A DNA stretch of 64,000 nt, from the NCBI RefSeq assembly GCF_014836495.1, contig NZ_JACSQT010000005.1:62001-126000 (forward strand). Reading direction: 5' to 3'. Shown one piece after another: positions 1 through 10,626 of the stretch. Position 1 is the stretch's first letter, and each line of letters opens with the position of its first letter. Source of the stretch: Cytobacillus stercorigallinarum. GTDB taxonomy: Bacteria; Bacillota; Bacilli; Bacillales; Cytobacillaceae. The notes beneath the pieces are model-generated. The model was given only the letters and a program-made list of their open reading frames with translations, searched no databases and had not been told where the DNA came from. The translations under genes were made by a program, and so were the position numbers.

Positions 1-1229
1 ATTCTTCTTTGTTCATTTAATAAGAATAACTGTGGATGAAGTTTCCCTTTATTCTCTTGGTTAACGACACCAGCATGGTGAAAAATATCTTCCTGTAACC
101 ATTTCTTCACAAAAGGATGCTTTGCTGAAGCAATTGGCGGTAGCTGTTTAAAATCTCCACAGATAATTGTCCGTTTTCCTAGAGAAGTAGCAAGAGCAAT
201 TTGAGGGATGTATGCCATACTTGCTTCATCTAAAATAATATAGTCGAATTCATCTTCATAGATGAGCGGATCAGTTGCCATTTTCGCCAATGTTGTACCA
301 ATGATTCTTGATTGCTTCACGAGGGTATTTTCTTTTTTCTTCAATTTTTCATGTAATGTATGAAGCTTTTTTTCTATTTCAACTAATTGCCTACTATCAC
401 GTTGGCTAAAGGAAGAAGATAGATCTAATTTTAATCCTGCTCTTTCCTCCATTAATTGATTTTTCTCTTCTATTAAATCACCATCACTAATGTTCAATAA
501 ACCTGTCGCTGTAATTGAAACAAACTGCTTCATGAATTCATCCGATTGTCTGCCATATCTTAATAGATCACCGAGATTATATTTCTCCTTCTTCAAGAGA
601 AACTGATAAACTTCCGCCATAAGAACATCCACTGCTTGATTACTATGTGCGACAACTAATATCCGCTGATTTTTTAAATATTTATTTGCAGCTACTCTTG
701 CTAACGTATAGGTTTTACCGGTTCCTGGAGGTCCCCAAACATAAGTAATTGGATTATACTTCGATCGTAGTACTAATTCATGTAATGGTGATTTAATTTT
801 ATCTTGCGGATGTTTTACCTCAGTTGAGGGATTCATCAGATGCTTTATTCTTACTCTTTTTTTCTTTTGATCCTTTATTTCCGCTAGCCTCTGAAAGAGT
901 TGATCTAACAACTCCCAAGGGTCATGCTGTAATTGGGCTTCATGAATATCTTCACCGAGATAATCTTCTATCGTTACAATGATATTTTTCCCTTCTACCG
1001 ATACCATCCGGCCCTTTGACTTTCTTTCACCCCAAAGAACGGTAATGGTTGAACCAATTGGAATCGATAAAGGAAAATGAACTTCAAAGTAATAACTATA
1101 GCCCTCTTTTGCGTCTAATTTTCTTCCAGCAAAAAGATGATAGCTCTTACTACCAAATTGTTTTAAATGACTGATTTCTGCTGCAATCGCTTTTTGCCAC
1201 TCTTTTATATAAACTTTTGTTGATACCAT
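1..1229 (-). CDS. SF1 DNA/RNA helicase, UPF1/IGHMBP2-like (C-terminus outside window)
   Basis: The reading frame runs unbroken from an ATG at 1229 to the left edge of the window, so about 409 residues are visible and the C-terminal part is missing. I see a Walker A motif GPPGTGKT near residue 165, the segment VVAHSNQAVD typical of motif Ia in AAA_11/AAA_12 helicases, a Walker B of the DEAS type near residue 335, motif III GDFKQLPP, and LNEQRR at the edge, which fits the Q-R motif preceding helicase domain 2. The family unwinds nucleic acid using ATP. The ATG at 1229 sits 9 bases after GGAAG; an ATG at 1237 is out of frame. The cellular role is not evident; the next gene is separately started. 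Confidence 0.85.
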   Translation of the reverse strand, partial: MVSTKVYIKEWQKAIAAEISHLKQFGSKSYHLFAGRKLDAKEGYSYYFEVHFPLSIPIGSTITVLWGERKSKGRMVSVEGKNIIVTIEDYLGEDIHEAQLQHDPWELLDQLFQRLAEIKDQKKKRVRIKHLMNPSTEVKHPQDKIKSPLHELVLRSKYNPITYVWGPPGTGKTYTLARVAANKYLKNQRILVVAHSNQAVDVLMAEVYQFLLKKEKYNLGDLLRYGRQSDEFMKQFVSITATGLLNISDGDLIEEKNQLMEERAGLKLDLSSSFSQRDSRQLVEIEKKLHTLHEKLKKKENTLVKQSRIIGTTLAKMATDPLIYEDEFDYIILDEASMAYIPQIALATSLGKRTIICGDFKQLPPIASAKHPFVKKWLQEDIFHHAGVVNQENKGKLHPQLFLLNEQRR

Positions 1230-1375
1230 TCACTCATACTTCCTTTGTTTTCATTCATAAATATTTACTATACCATATTTACGAACAAGTAGACGCTACT
1301 TGCAATAAAAAGATCACTAGCCTATATGCCATTTTTCAATAAAAGATTTCAGCTCCATACTTAGTACATAAATAA

Positions 1376-2146
1376 TCAAATTGCTCTGTAATCCTTAGGT
1401 AAATCACCTTTTAGGAGCCACCTTTCAACCATATCATTAAACAAGTCAGGTTTTGCCAAAGGAAAGCCATGACCAATTTTCGGTAAAATCACTCCTTGGC
1501 AATTTAAATGAGAAGCTACAATGTCTGTTGCCGATTTTTTCATTACCGCCTTTTCTTTCTCACCGACAGTAACCAGTATTTTCGTTTCTGCCTGTTTAAA
1601 TGCTTTAGGTATTCGAAACGACATGTTTTCTTGTAATACTCTAATGAAGGTTTCCATTTCCATTCGAGCACTTTCTTCATAATACTTTTCAAAGTAAGCT
1701 TCATTTACGTACAATGTTTTAGCTTGGATTCTGGAAAAATATTTATTTTTGATTAAAGGAAATGACCATTTGATTGTGGGTATTATCCATTTTTCTATGT
1801 GTGGATAGGGCCTGACCAAAGCACTATTGATGATGGCAAAATCTATTAAATAGGGTTTCATGCTTAATATTTGTATAATCACTTGCGCTCCTAGAGAAAA
1901 GCCGATTAGTATTATTTTCTTACCGCTCGCTTTTTGTTCGATTAAGTTTATAACTAATTCTGCACTACCTTTTATGGTAAATTTAATATCATCACTGTGT
2001 AAACCATGCTCAGGTAAGTCTGGAACAATGCAATGATAATGCGGGAAATGTTGAATTTGTTTATCCCACATCCAACCACTTACTCCACCGCCATGTAAAA
2101 ATACGATTAAAGAGGCACTTTTATCACCGTATTCTGAAAACTTCAA
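1376..2146 (-). CDS. alpha/beta hydrolase
   Basis: 256 residues, the usual size for a small alpha/beta-hydrolase. HGGG (residues 18-21) forms the oxyanion-hole region, GFSLGA carries the nucleophilic Ser84, a Glu near 196 in VGEKEK sits where the catalytic acid is expected, and His226 is in GHG. There is no signal peptide, so it should be cytoplasmic. The substrate cannot be read from sequence. The start is TTG, the first possible codon after an in-frame stop, about 12 bases behind a GAGGTG sequence, which is a long spacing. No operon partner: the helicase upstream on the map is separated by about 150 bases and the TerD genes have their own terminator. Confidence 0.8.
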   Translation of the reverse strand: MKFSEYGDKSASLIVFLHGGGVSGWMWDKQIQHFPHYHCIVPDLPEHGLHSDDIKFTIKGSAELVINLIEQKASGKKIILIGFSLGAQVIIQILSMKPYLIDFAIINSALVRPYPHIEKWIIPTIKWSFPLIKNKYFSRIQAKTLYVNEAYFEKYYEESARMEMETFIRVLQENMSFRIPKAFKQAETKILVTVGEKEKAVMKKSATDIVASHLNCQGVILPKIGHGFPLAKPDLFNDMVERWLLKGDLPKDYRAI

Positions 2147-2270
2147 TGCCGCTTATTTCACCTCTCCTCCTTATAAACGAGACCGATTTATTAATATGCT
2201 CTGTTTATTTTAGAAACGTAATTGTCGTAACTTATCCCTCTCAACAATCATGAATGAGAGATCTATGAAA

Positions 2271-2305
2271 GAGGCTCAATCATTATAAAAAAATGATTGA
2301 GCCTC
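2271..2305 (-). terminator. terminator of the TerD gene pair
   Basis: Perfect 13-bp inverted repeat (2271-2283 with 2293-2305; arm GAGGCTCAATCAT) with an A/T loop, directly after the stop of the TerD gene. The T tract after the stem is short. Confidence 0.7.
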
Positions 2306-2311
2306 TCTTCC

Positions 2312-2890
2312 TTATACTTCTAAGCCATAGTTTTTACATAATGCTGCTAGTCCACCTGAGAAGCCACTACCAATGGCATTGAATTTCCATTCGTTATTGT
2401 GGCGATATAGCTCACATACAACCACAGCTGTTTCAATAGAAAAATCTTCTCCTAAATCATAACGTAGAAGTTCTTCATTTGTTTCTTCATTTACTAAACG
2501 GACAAACGCATTAGAAACTTGTCCGAAATTTTGCTTTCGTATTTCTGCATCGTGAATTGTAACAGCAATTCCGATATGATCAACAGTTGAAGGGATTTTT
2601 GAAAATTCAACAATTAATTGTTCATCATCCCCATCTCCTTCACCCGTACGATTATCTCCTGTATGTATCACTGCAGCTGATGGATGCTCCAACTGATTGT
2701 AGAAAACAAAATCTTGATCTTGCTGGCAACGATTTTGATGATCTGCTAAAAAGGCGGACGCGTCTAGGTCAAAGGCTTCTCCGCCACTATACTTGTTCGT
2801 ATCCCAACCAAGACCGATAACAGCTCTTTTTAATCCCGGGTTTGTTTTTGTTAAATCGATTCTTTGTCCTTTTGATAATTGAATAGCCAA
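2312..2890 (-). CDS. yceE: TerD family protein (YceE-like)
   Basis: 192 residues and a full-length TerD domain. The core GWDTNKY, FDLDAS and the acidic calcium-binding stretch [13 protein letters not shown] are intact. TerD proteins are cytoplasmic calcium-binding proteins associated with tellurite resistance and envelope or phage stress; in B. subtilis yceC-yceH is under stress sigma factors. It lies 28 bases after its paralogue and the two are alike along their whole length, so they form a two-gene operon from a duplication. The start is TTG, placed correctly behind AGGAGG. The companion genes yceC, yceF, yceG and yceH are not next to it here. Which of the two genes is the strict orthologue of yceD or yceE is judged by order and length only. 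Confidence 0.85.
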   Translation of the reverse strand: MAIQLSKGQRIDLTKTNPGLKRAVIGLGWDTNKYSGGEAFDLDASAFLADHQNRCQQDQDFVFYNQLEHPSAAVIHTGDNRTGEGDGDDEQLIVEFSKIPSTVDHIGIAVTIHDAEIRKQNFGQVSNAFVRLVNEETNEELLRYDLGEDFSIETAVVVCELYRHNNEWKFNAIGSGFSGGLAALCKNYGLEV

Positions 2891-2918
2891 TGAGACTCCT
2901 CCTTTTATCGCGTTAAGA

Positions 2919-3500
2919 TTAACCTACTTGTAAACCGTAATCAGTTGCAATTCTTGCTAAACCACCTTGATAGCCTGAACCAATCGCCGAGAATTTCCAC
3001 TCACCATTATGACGATATAATTCCCCAACAATGACAGCTGTTTCAATAGAGAAATCTTCTCCCAAATCATAGCGAATCAATTCTTCGTTGCTTGCTTCAT
3101 TTAAAATACGAACATAAGAATTTGCAACTTGTCCGAAATTTTGCCCTCTTCCCTCTGCATCATGAATCGTAATTACAAACGAGATCTTTGCAATAGAAGC
3201 TGGTACATTGGATAAATCAACTTTTATACTTTCATCATCGCCATCACCAACACCTGTGCGATTATCTCCTGTATGTACAACTGACCCATTCCCACCTTCT
3301 AATTGATTGTAGAAAATAAAGTCTTTATCCGAAGAACATTTTCCAGATTCATCTAATAAAAACACACTAGTATCTAAGTCAAAATCTTTGCCACCGTCAT
3401 ATTTATTTGTATCCCAACCAAGACCGATAACGACTTTAGATAGCCCTGGATTTGTTTTCGTTAAATCAATTTTTTGTCCTTTTGATAATGAAATTGCCAT
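2919..3500 (-). CDS. yceD: TerD family protein (YceD-like)
   Basis: 193 residues, same length as YceD. It shares with its downstream paralogue the N-terminal [16 protein letters not shown] segment, GLGWDTNKY, and the calcium-binding stretch [13 protein letters not shown]. First gene of the pair; the ATG follows GGGAGA with good spacing. Likely role: calcium-dependent stress protein of the tellurium-resistance family, acting in the cytoplasm or at the membrane face. A probable sigma-A-like promoter lies about 50 bases upstream; I could not see a convincing sigma-W (TGAAAC...CGTA) or sigma-B promoter, although those regulate the B. subtilis operon. Confidence 0.88.
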   Translation of the reverse strand: MAISLSKGQKIDLTKTNPGLSKVVIGLGWDTNKYDGGKDFDLDTSVFLLDESGKCSSDKDFIFYNQLEGGNGSVVHTGDNRTGVGDGDDESIKVDLSNVPASIAKISFVITIHDAEGRGQNFGQVANSYVRILNEASNEELIRYDLGEDFSIETAVIVGELYRHNGEWKFSAIGSGYQGGLARIATDYGLQVG

Positions 3501-3547
3501 TTTTCATCTCTCCCTTTTTATTAAAAATTGTAAATATGTATATATTT

Positions 3548-3576
3548 AGTTTAAACGTTTCTTTGAAAAACGTAAA
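3548..3576 (-). promoter_or_regulatory. possible promoter of the yceD-yceE pair
   Basis: TTTACG (3571-3576), 17-base spacer, TAAACT (3548-3553) on the minus strand. Each hexamer matches the sigma-A consensus at 4 of 6 positions, so this is only a candidate. Confidence 0.35.
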
Positions 3577-3747
3577 CTGATTTACTCTCGCTTTACTTTT
3601 TAATACTAGATCCAATAAGCTTTGTTCCTTAAGCTTTAGAAGATTGCTGTTCTTTCATCTCCCCTGTTTATAGTACATACGTAATCCCCCCATAAATAGT
3701 TTCAAAATTTTTTCACTTAAATAGGTAAGCGCCTATTATTGCCACAG

Positions 3748-3789
3748 TTTAACAACGACCCTCATATGCTATAAAAACAGATATGAGGG
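3748..3789 (+). promoter_or_regulatory. extended -10 promoter overlapped by a 9-bp inverted repeat
   Basis: TTTAAC (3748-3753) then 16 bases to TATAAA (3770-3775), preceded by TG one base upstream (extended -10, TGCTATAAA). An exact inverted repeat, CCCTCATAT (3759-3767) and ATATGAGGG (3781-3789), flanks the -10 box and runs into the ribosome binding site GGGGAGG of the next gene. Because the left arm would lie upstream of the transcription start, the repeat is better read as a repressor operator than as an RNA hairpin. Confidence 0.45.
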
Positions 3790-3801
3790 GAGGTTTATAT
3801 T

Positions 3802-4527
3802 TTGTCTAAACATGAGCAAGTAACGCCAGCATTATTTCTTAAGGAAAAAACCACGAGTAATCAAGATGTATTTAGAAAAAATTATCTATCTGACCTGTTA
3901 GAAGAACAATCACAGCTTAATCATAAAGTATCAAAACAGTATCGCAATTTACAATATCAGTTAGAGGAGACGTATGAAGATTTATTGAGCTATGCTAAAG
4001 ATGAGAGTATACGCCACGAAAAAAATAGGCAACAGTACAATGAGGAATGGACTGCTCTTCAATCAGCCTATCGAGCACAAGAGCAAAATCAACGAGAGAT
4101 GAGTGGTTCTCTTCAACAAATTGAAGAGAAAAACGAAGAATTACTCATTCAGTTACGAGCTAGTATGTCTTCATACGAAGCCCTATTAGAACAAGCATCT
4201 ATTCAGGAAACAGCTATTTTAGAACTTTCACGAAAATTAGATAGCTTTGAGAAGCCGACTGAAAAAATGCTAGAGGAATTAACAGTCATTACTGATGATC
4301 AAGCTGCAATTAAAGACAAAATGGAAACACAAGATATCTATCATCAATCTGTTATGGAAAAACTCGAATCTCAAGATGCACTTAATGAGAAAGTATTAAG
4401 ACAAATCGATCATTTAAAATCAATTATTTTTGAAAGAACAGCCTACCTTACAGAAAACTTTAAATCACTCATTTCTCCAGTGAAAAGTTTTTTTGTTCAC
4501 CATGAGGAGAAAAACAAAAATAAATAA
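3802..4527 (+). CDS. coiled-coil protein of unknown function
   Basis: I do not recognise this 241-residue protein. It has no signal peptide and no membrane segment. Residues about 25-220 are almost uninterrupted charged heptad-like sequence rich in Glu, Gln, Lys and Leu (for example LEEQSQLNHKVSKQYRNLQ), so it is predicted to be a long alpha-helical coiled coil; the C-terminus ends in a basic tail. The start is TTG, 8 bases after GGGGAGG. It is transcribed alone, divergent from the TerD pair, behind a promoter with an operator-like inverted repeat. A structural, scaffold or spore-assembly role is possible but cannot be shown. Confidence 0.75.
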   Translation: MSKHEQVTPALFLKEKTTSNQDVFRKNYLSDLLEEQSQLNHKVSKQYRNLQYQLEETYEDLLSYAKDESIRHEKNRQQYNEEWTALQSAYRAQEQNQREMSGSLQQIEEKNEELLIQLRASMSSYEALLEQASIQETAILELSRKLDSFEKPTEKMLEELTVITDDQAAIKDKMETQDIYHQSVMEKLESQDALNEKVLRQIDHLKSIIFERTAYLTENFKSLISPVKSFFVHHEEKNKNK

Positions 4528-4770
4528 GACTAGATAAGATAAATTTCTTGCGCGAATTTTGGTTTATTTCAAATGCCTAATCGCGCATTTATTTTGCCCA
4601 TTCCATTCATCCTCTTTTCAAGAAATTACACTTTTGTTCACCCATTGTTAATACAGCCCAAAGGGGGTTGAGTAAAGGGGGGTTGCAACGCTCTCAAATG
4701 AAAAAATAGTAATGAAATCTTGAAAACGAAGTGGCACCGCTCACAACTCTCTTTTTTTCTAAGAAGACAT
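4528..4770. other. gene-free spacer
   Basis: No reading frame with a ribosome binding site. It contains two G-runs (around 4660-4685, GGGGG and GGGGGG) and the T-box-like element listed separately. Confidence 0.6.
4728..4758 (+). other. T-box-like sequence, probably a decayed leader
   Basis: GAAGTGGCACCGC at 4728-4740 contains the invariant core TGGNACCGC of T-box leader RNAs, followed 11 bases later by seven Ts (4752-4758), as at a T-box terminator. The preceding AGGG of the consensus is not matched, and no aminoacyl-tRNA synthetase or amino acid gene follows on this strand. It could be chance or a relic. Confidence 0.25.
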
Positions 4771-4813
4771 AAAAAAATCCGAACCCATACATCTTTAGCG
4801 GTATGGGTTCGGA
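4771..4813 (-). terminator. intrinsic terminator of the 3D-domain gene
   Basis: Perfect 13-bp stem (4778-4790 with 4801-4813, arm TCCGAACCCATAC), 10-base loop, followed on the minus strand by seven Ts (4771-4777). Confidence 0.9.
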
Positions 4814-4860
4814 CTTATCAGCTAACTATTATTCTCTTTTTACTATTTTCTATTAAACAA

Positions 4861-5697
4861 TTAATCTAAGATTGTCACTTTTACTGTTTGTCTTCCATAA
4901 TTAATGGCATCTTCTTTATTTGGAATAAAGATATCAATTTTATTTCCTTTAATCGCACCGCCGGTATCGCCAGCGATTGCTTCACCATAACCTTCTACAA
5001 ATACTTTTGTTCCAAGTGGAATAACATTTGGATCAACTGAAATGACCTTCGCATCAGGATTCTCTTTTAAGTTAATACCAGTTGCTGTTACACCAGAACA
5101 ACCTTCACAAGATGCTGTATATGCAGTTGCTTCCATTGTAATTTCTTTTGTTCCTTCTTCATTAGAGGAATTATTCGTGTTTTCCTCTTTTTTAGGTGCA
5201 TCTACTGTCTCTGCAGGTTCTTCTTTTGCCTGTTCTTTGTTCGTATCTTTATTCACTGCTGGTTTTTCTTCTTTAACTGGTGTAGATTCGGTATTTTCTA
5301 CCGGAGTATGTACCGGGTTTTCTTTCAAGATACTACTCGGTGCACCTGGATACACAACAAGCTCTTGGCCAGGATGAATCACTTCTGAACTTAACTGGTT
5401 CCAGTTTTTTAATGAATCGACCTTCACATCAAGTTCTTTAGCAATGCCCCAAAGCGTGTCGCCTTTATTTACTTTATATTTTTCTTCTTCATATACGTTT
5501 AACACATCTTCAATATAAATTGTATTTGAAGATAAGTTATTCCACTCTTTAACCTGTTCAACTGTCGTATTGTATTTTTGAGAGATGCTCCATAAAGTAT
5601 CTCCCTTTTTGACAGTTACTTCCTCGGCTTGCACGCTTGCTGCAGCTCCTCCTGCAATAGTTGCTACAGCTAAAAATGATAATACTGATTTTTTCAT
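4861..5697 (-). CDS. yocH: secreted cell-wall protein with two LysM domains and a 3D domain (YocH-like)
   Basis: 278 residues. A signal peptide (MKKS, hydrophobic core, cleavage after VQA near residue 24) is followed by two LysM domains (about 26-70 and 73-117, each starting with a KKGDTLW or NKGDTLW motif), a Pro/Glu/Thr/Lys-rich linker, and a C-terminal 3D domain (about 185-278) with the Asp residues of GDTGGAIKG and KIDIF. It has the architecture and size of B. subtilis YocH, a secreted muropeptide-related wall hydrolase under WalRK control. The LysM domains bind peptidoglycan and the 3D domain resembles the MltA catalytic barrel. A WalR-like direct repeat and an extended -10 box lie upstream. 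Transcribed alone, with its own strong terminator. Confidence 0.88.
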   Translation of the reverse strand: MKKSVLSFLAVATIAGGAAASVQAEEVTVKKGDTLWSISQKYNTTVEQVKEWNNLSSNTIYIEDVLNVYEEEKYKVNKGDTLWGIAKELDVKVDSLKNWNQLSSEVIHPGQELVVYPGAPSSILKENPVHTPVENTESTPVKEEKPAVNKDTNKEQAKEEPAETVDAPKKEENTNNSSNEEGTKEITMEATAYTASCEGCSGVTATGINLKENPDAKVISVDPNVIPLGTKVFVEGYGEAIAGDTGGAIKGNKIDIFIPNKEDAINYGRQTVKVTILD

Positions 5698-5740
5698 TTC
5701 GCATAACCTCCTGTATAGCTTGTATTAGCTAACGGTGATA

Positions 5741-5773
5741 ATCATAACAAAAGTTCGTTACAGGAAAAGAACA
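5741..5773 (-). promoter_or_regulatory. extended -10 promoter with WalR-like direct repeat
   Basis: On the minus strand TGTTCT-N5-TGTAAC (5757-5773) matches the WalR box TGTWAH-N5-TGTWAH with one mismatch, and TG-T-TATGAT (-10 box 5741-5746) follows 10 bases later. The box sits where the -35 would be, as expected for activation by WalR. Inference from motif only. Confidence 0.5.
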
Positions 5774-5996
5774 GGACAATAATAATCTAATGACTTATAT
5801 AACAGAAGTTTAACAAAATGAGGTTTGTCTCTTAATAAATGTATTAATAGTAATTTCTCTTCCTTAAAATGAAAATTTTTCTCCCTTTTATTAAAAAATT
5901 CAAAAAATAGGTACACATTTTTATTTTTATCGTGTATACTGTATCATAACAGAAGGAATAATAAAATAATTGTTATATAAAAGGAGATGGAAGAAA

Positions 5997-6128
5997 ATGA
6001 TGAGTCCAGTAGAATTTTTTCAAACTTTACCTAAGAAAGTTTGCCCAGAATGCGGTCAAGTAATGGAGGAACAAGCCGAATCCTACTTAATGGAATGTGA
6101 TCGTTGTCTTTCAAAAAAAGGAGAATAA
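5997..6128 (+). CDS. yhfH: YhfH-like small zinc-ribbon protein
   Basis: 43 residues. Two Cys pairs, CPECG and CDRC, with the pattern EEQAESYLMECDRC, fit the YhfH family of tiny Bacillus proteins and could hold one zinc ion. Function unknown. The start is one of two consecutive ATGs, 8-11 bases after AAGGAGATGG. A terminator follows within 12 bases, so it is monocistronic. Confidence 0.8.
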   Translation: MMSPVEFFQTLPKKVCPECGQVMEEQAESYLMECDRCLSKKGE

Positions 6129-6139
6129 AACGACAAAAA

Positions 6140-6172
6140 CCGTGCAGTCGAAGTAGACTACACGGCTTTTTT
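6140..6172 (+). terminator. terminator of yhfH
   Basis: 10-bp stem with one mismatch (6140-6149 with 6156-6165), 6-base loop, then CTTTTTT (to 6172). Confidence 0.85.
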
Positions 6173-6183
6173 GTACCACTCTG

Positions 6184-6238
6184 GCTAAAAATAAAGCGAT
6201 TATCACAAACAATCTATGTTAATCGCTTTATTTTTAGC
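6184..6238 (-). terminator. bidirectional hairpin after the ydjO-like gene
   Basis: Perfect 19-bp inverted repeat (6184-6202 and 6220-6238) with a 17-base loop; the arms end in T/A runs. It lies just past the stop of the ydjO-like gene. Confidence 0.8.
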
Positions 6239-6249
6239 TTGGAGTTAAG

Positions 6250-6441
6250 TTACGTTAAGATTTCTGGGAGATCTCTTACTTCTAAAGTTGTGTCACTTCC
6301 ACATAAAGGGCATTTCAAATCTACGGATACAAAATCCTTTCTCATCCAGCCATTACACGTATTATCTAAACAAGCATATACATCCGTACTTAAAATCACC
6401 ACTTCAGGTTTTTCTTCTTGTGCTTTTTTATTAAAAAACAT
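6250..6441 (-). CDS. ydjO: YdjO-like cold-inducible small protein
   Basis: 63 residues with Cys pairs in ACLDNTCNGWMR and CPLCG. The CNGWMR followed by CPLC is the signature of the YdjO family (B. subtilis YdjO is described as cold-inducible). Probably a small zinc-binding cytoplasmic protein; its molecular role is unknown. The ATG follows GAAGGGGGAT at normal distance. Monocistronic, with a strong hairpin downstream. Confidence 0.8.
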   Translation of the reverse strand: MFFNKKAQEEKPEVVILSTDVYACLDNTCNGWMRKDFVSVDLKCPLCGSDTTLEVRDLPEILT

Positions 6442-6562
6442 CGTGATCCCCCTTCAAATTTTAATCTTCTGCTATTATTATGGACAACTTTGCTTAATTT
6501 AATGAATATAAATCTGTGTAATTTTTCGTAAGTAACGTAAACTATAGAAAGAGGTGAATACA

Positions 6563-6709
6563 ATGTCATCAAAAGAAAAGCGATTTACAGTTGCAGGAAC
6601 AGATATTAATGAAGTAAAACAATTGAATCAACAGTCTGGTCTTTCTTATAATGAAGTAAAAACATTATTAGCTGCAAAATATATAAAATCAAAAAATGAG
6701 ATGAAATAA
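6563..6709 (+). CDS. small protein, possibly gamma-SASP-like
   Basis: 48 residues, hydrophilic, starting ATG 6 bases after GAGGTG and followed immediately by a terminator, so it is very likely a real gene. The segment AGTDINEVKQLNQQSG resembles the repeat of gamma-type small acid-soluble spore proteins (T-D-x-x-x-V-K-x-x-N-x-x-S/A), and the protein is rich in Lys, Asn and Ser. The assignment to the SASP group is by resemblance only. Confidence 0.65.
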   Translation: MSSKEKRFTVAGTDINEVKQLNQQSGLSYNEVKTLLAAKYIKSKNEMK

Positions 6710-6734
6710 AGAAGCTGCCTGCAAGCAGCTTCTT
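6709..6734. terminator. bidirectional terminator
   Basis: 10-bp perfect stem AAGAAGCTGC (6709-6718) with 6725-6734 and a 6-base loop, flanked by A and T runs. It lies between two convergent small genes and can serve both. Confidence 0.85.
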
Positions 6735-6738
6735 TAAA

Positions 6739-6891
6739 TTAATTCTGTGATTTTTTTCTTGGAATCGCGATGTCAATACCTTCAACAACATCCCAATTTT
6801 CATCAGCATTTTCCAAATCACCATTTAGCAAGGATAGATTCTCATAAAGATTTTTGGATTCACTTAAAGGCATATCCTCATATTCTTTCAA
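6739..6891 (-). CDS. small acidic protein, unknown function
   Basis: 50 residues if started at TTG 6891, which is 9 bases after GGGAGG (6901-6906 on the plus strand map). A longer reading of 63 residues from a TTG at 6930 would translate that ribosome binding site and has none of its own. The product (MKEYEDMPLSES...) is acidic with a short basic tail PRKKSQN. No family recognised. It converges on the small gene at 6563. Confidence 0.6.
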   Translation of the reverse strand: MKEYEDMPLSESKNLYENLSLLNGDLENADENWDVVEGIDIAIPRKKSQN

Positions 6892-7071
6892 ATCTTTTAT
6901 CCTCCCTTCATGTAGTTCTATTGTGTTCAAATATCACTGTTTCATACACTTTCTTAGGCATTTATGTACTTTAGCAATTTAAAAAGTGTATGGTTTCAAT
7001 CTGAGGTTACAAATTTTTTATGTAGTAGAAACATTCAAAAAGGATTGAGATCATACAGAGGTAGTTAAAAT
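6892..7071. other. short spacer without a gene
   Basis: Upstream region of the small gene on the minus strand; no motif I can name. Confidence 0.4.
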
Positions 7072-7096
7072 AAAAAAGCAGCCATCTAGACTGCTT
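7072..7096 (-). terminator. terminator of the collagen-like gene
   Basis: Short 6-bp stem (7076-7081 with 7091-7096, AAGCAG/CTGCTT) followed on the minus strand by a T-rich run. Confidence 0.5.
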
Positions 7097-7159
7097 CGCA
7101 TTTTTTCTTTATATCTGATGTTGACATAATCATTTGAAGGATAGCTTTTAATACATTTG

Positions 7160-10120
<2,961 letters not shown>

Positions 10121-10177
10121 TCACTTTCCTTTTTATAAAGAATACAAGCAAAATTTAATTTAAATTAACTTTCAAAT

Positions 10178-10186
10178 TAATTTATG
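10178..10186 (-). promoter_or_regulatory. possible late-sporulation -10 element
   Basis: CATAAATTA on the minus strand matches the sigma-K -10 pattern CATANNNTA, 64 bases upstream of the collagen-like gene. No clear -35 (AC) at the right distance. Confidence 0.25.
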
Positions 10187-10520
10187 AAATATGAAACAAA
10201 AGCGGAACGGCACATTTATTTATCCTTGAATAAACCGGGATTATATAAAAAACTTTGTCACATTTTATTAAAGATGCTGGGAATAAATGAATAAAATTCG
10301 ACAAAAAACTATGAAAATTGTAATAATGATAACCTTTTCCTGAATGCCTTTGAGTTGGATTGTTTTATTCAGCTTCAGGATTAATGCCTGTCAACCGTAC
10401 ATGTATTTAAATTAACTCCGATGTTAAAACTTTTACATGAAGCTGTATGATAAAGGGCTGCTTTCTATATTTATTAAATGTATATGTCGAATATAGACGG
10501 AAAATTATAAATCTTCTTAG
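10187..10520. other. AT-rich divergent intergenic region
   Basis: No gene. It separates the collagen-like gene from the aldehyde dehydrogenase; the only recognisable elements are the flanking promoters. Confidence 0.5.
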
Positions 10521-10569
10521 TTGATTTATAATTTTAAAAAATGATACTATATTCATGTAAACGGTTTCT
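10521..10569 (+). promoter_or_regulatory. promoter and CcpA cre site of the aldehyde dehydrogenase gene
   Basis: TTGATT (10521-10526), 18 bases, TACTAT (10545-10550) with TG one base upstream. Directly downstream TGTAAACGGTTTCT (10556-10569) matches the cre consensus TGWAANCGNTNWCA at 13 of 14 positions and covers the expected transcription start, so carbon catabolite repression by CcpA is likely. Confidence 0.6.
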
Positions 10570-10626
10570 ACGCTTAACAATTCCAGCCATGAGAGTACAT
10601 AGACACTATTTTTAAGGAGGAATTCG

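Noticed and set aside
1235..1237. ATG upstream of the helicase start
   Set aside because: Out of frame with the helicase and only one base from the ribosome binding site.
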